Positions 63,584 through 64,000 of a DNA stretch of 64,000 nt are shown here, piece after piece (position 1 is the stretch's first letter; each line of letters begins with the position of its first letter). The notes beneath the pieces were generated by a model, which searched no databases, was not told the origin of the DNA, and saw only the letters and a list, made by a program, of their open reading frames with translations. The DNA is from Chromohalobacter canadensis (GTDB taxonomy: Bacteria > Pseudomonadota > Gammaproteobacteria > Pseudomonadales > Halomonadaceae). A program made the translations under genes and the position numbers. The stretch covers positions 62,001 through 126,000 of the forward strand of contig NZ_JAJQJH010000008.1 of NCBI RefSeq assembly GCF_029544075.1, in the 5' to 3' direction.

Positions 63584-64000
63584 ATGGTTTGGCTGGAATA
63601 CGTACTACCGATCATTTTTCTCGCCCCGCTCGGCGCCACTGCGCTCGTAGTGCTGGCACTGCGCCATCTGGAAGACGGGGCGCTGGTCTCACCCTATGAC
63701 GGACGCCCACTGCGTGAGTCCGCGCAGTCTCTACGCGACCGACTCGACCGCGCCTATGCCTCGCTCTTCCTGGATGGCGCGCTGGGGCCCATCATCACCC
63801 TGGCGCCGCTGGTCTACGGCATGGGGCGCATGCTGTTCGCCAACCGTCACAGCTGGCTGGAATGGGCGCTTTACGGGCTTTTGACCACTGTGCTGGCGTT
63901 GGTGCTGTGCTTTCGCTTGATTCGCGACGTGCAGCGCATTCGCCGCCTCAAACTGGGCCTGGCCTGTGAGCTGGCCGTAGGCCAGGAACTGGAGCGTCTG
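63584..64000 (+). CDS. Membrane-anchored protein, N-terminal part, cut by window edge
   Basis: The first 139 residues show a hydrophobic N-terminal helix (about 3-25), a soluble loop, and two more hydrophobic segments (about 64-84 and 92-111), followed by VQRIRRLKLGLACELAVGQEL. That last segment resembles the start of nuclease-related (NERD) domains, but too little is seen for a firm name. The ATG at 63584 has AGG nine bases upstream; ATG 63575 in the same frame is an alternative. Confidence 0.65.
   Translation, partial: MVWLEYVLPIIFLAPLGATALVVLALRHLEDGALVSPYDGRPLRESAQSLRDRLDRAYASLFLDGALGPIITLAPLVYGMGRMLFANRHSWLEWALYGLLTTVLALVLCFRLIRDVQRIRRLKLGLACELAVGQELERL

Overview
The window is GC-rich and tightly packed, with many ATGA stop/start overlaps between consecutive genes. 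The protein repertoire (Bcr/CflA transporter, TRAP transporters, DcaP-like porin, YciH, CobB-type sirtuin, KdgK) and gene style point to a gammaproteobacterium, most likely a halophile of the Halomonadaceae such as Chromohalobacter or Halomonas. The genus is an inference from memory, not a database match.

Roughly the first 57 kb is a near-continuous island for degrading plant and lignin-derived aromatics. Region by region: (1) 1-1083, the first codons of pobA (4-hydroxybenzoate 3-hydroxylase) and a divergent AraC regulator. (2) 1098-4066, vanR-vanA-vanB (vanillate demethylation) with textbook VanR boxes. (3) 4431-13413, an uncharacterised module: a TAXI-type TRAP transporter, an IclR regulator, a flavin monooxygenase, a LysR regulator and a second two-component Rieske oxygenase. 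(4) 13527-14714, glutathione-independent formaldehyde dehydrogenase, which can remove the formaldehyde made by O-demethylation. (5) 14798-17629, a DctPQM TRAP transporter, followed by a LysR gene divergent from the 4,5-cleavage operon galB-galC-galD-hydrolase-SnoaL-ligA-ligB (19246-24249). (6) 24463-27230, an MFS exporter, a thioredoxin-fold protein and a PLP dehydratase. (7) 27294-29769, pcaQ-pcaH-pcaG (3,4-cleavage). (8) 29993-33729, a TRAP receptor, benzoylformate decarboxylase and a divergent LysR gene. (9) 33750-37678, a TRAP transporter with two receptors. (10) 37774-45782, pcaCD-pcaF-pcaJ-pcaI, pcaB, pcaR and a porin, all with PcaR-like operators. (11) 45875-57464, ligC, fcs, two MarR regulators, a TRAP transporter with two receptors, ech and vdh (ferulate/coumarate to vanillate/4-hydroxybenzoate).

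The genes form one funnel: hydroxycinnamates (fcs, ech, vdh) give vanillate and 4-hydroxybenzoate, vanAB and pobA convert these to protocatechuate, and protocatechuate can be opened by two different routes in the same window: LigAB/LigC/GalD/GalB/GalC to pyruvate and oxaloacetate, or PcaHG/B/CD/IJ/F to acetyl-CoA and succinyl-CoA. A LigI-type pyrone hydrolase is not seen. An alpha/beta hydrolase and a SnoaL-like protein sit inside the 4,5-cleavage operon and are candidates for unassigned steps.

From 57.8 kb the window leaves the aromatic island: kdgK, a 2-ketoacid reductase, an SDR, a HAD phosphatase, yciH, a YbaY-like lipoprotein, a sirtuin, and the start of a membrane protein cut by the window edge. 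No tRNA, rRNA, CRISPR array, transposase or prophage genes were seen. A 120-bp inverted-repeat element lies at 57550-57669.
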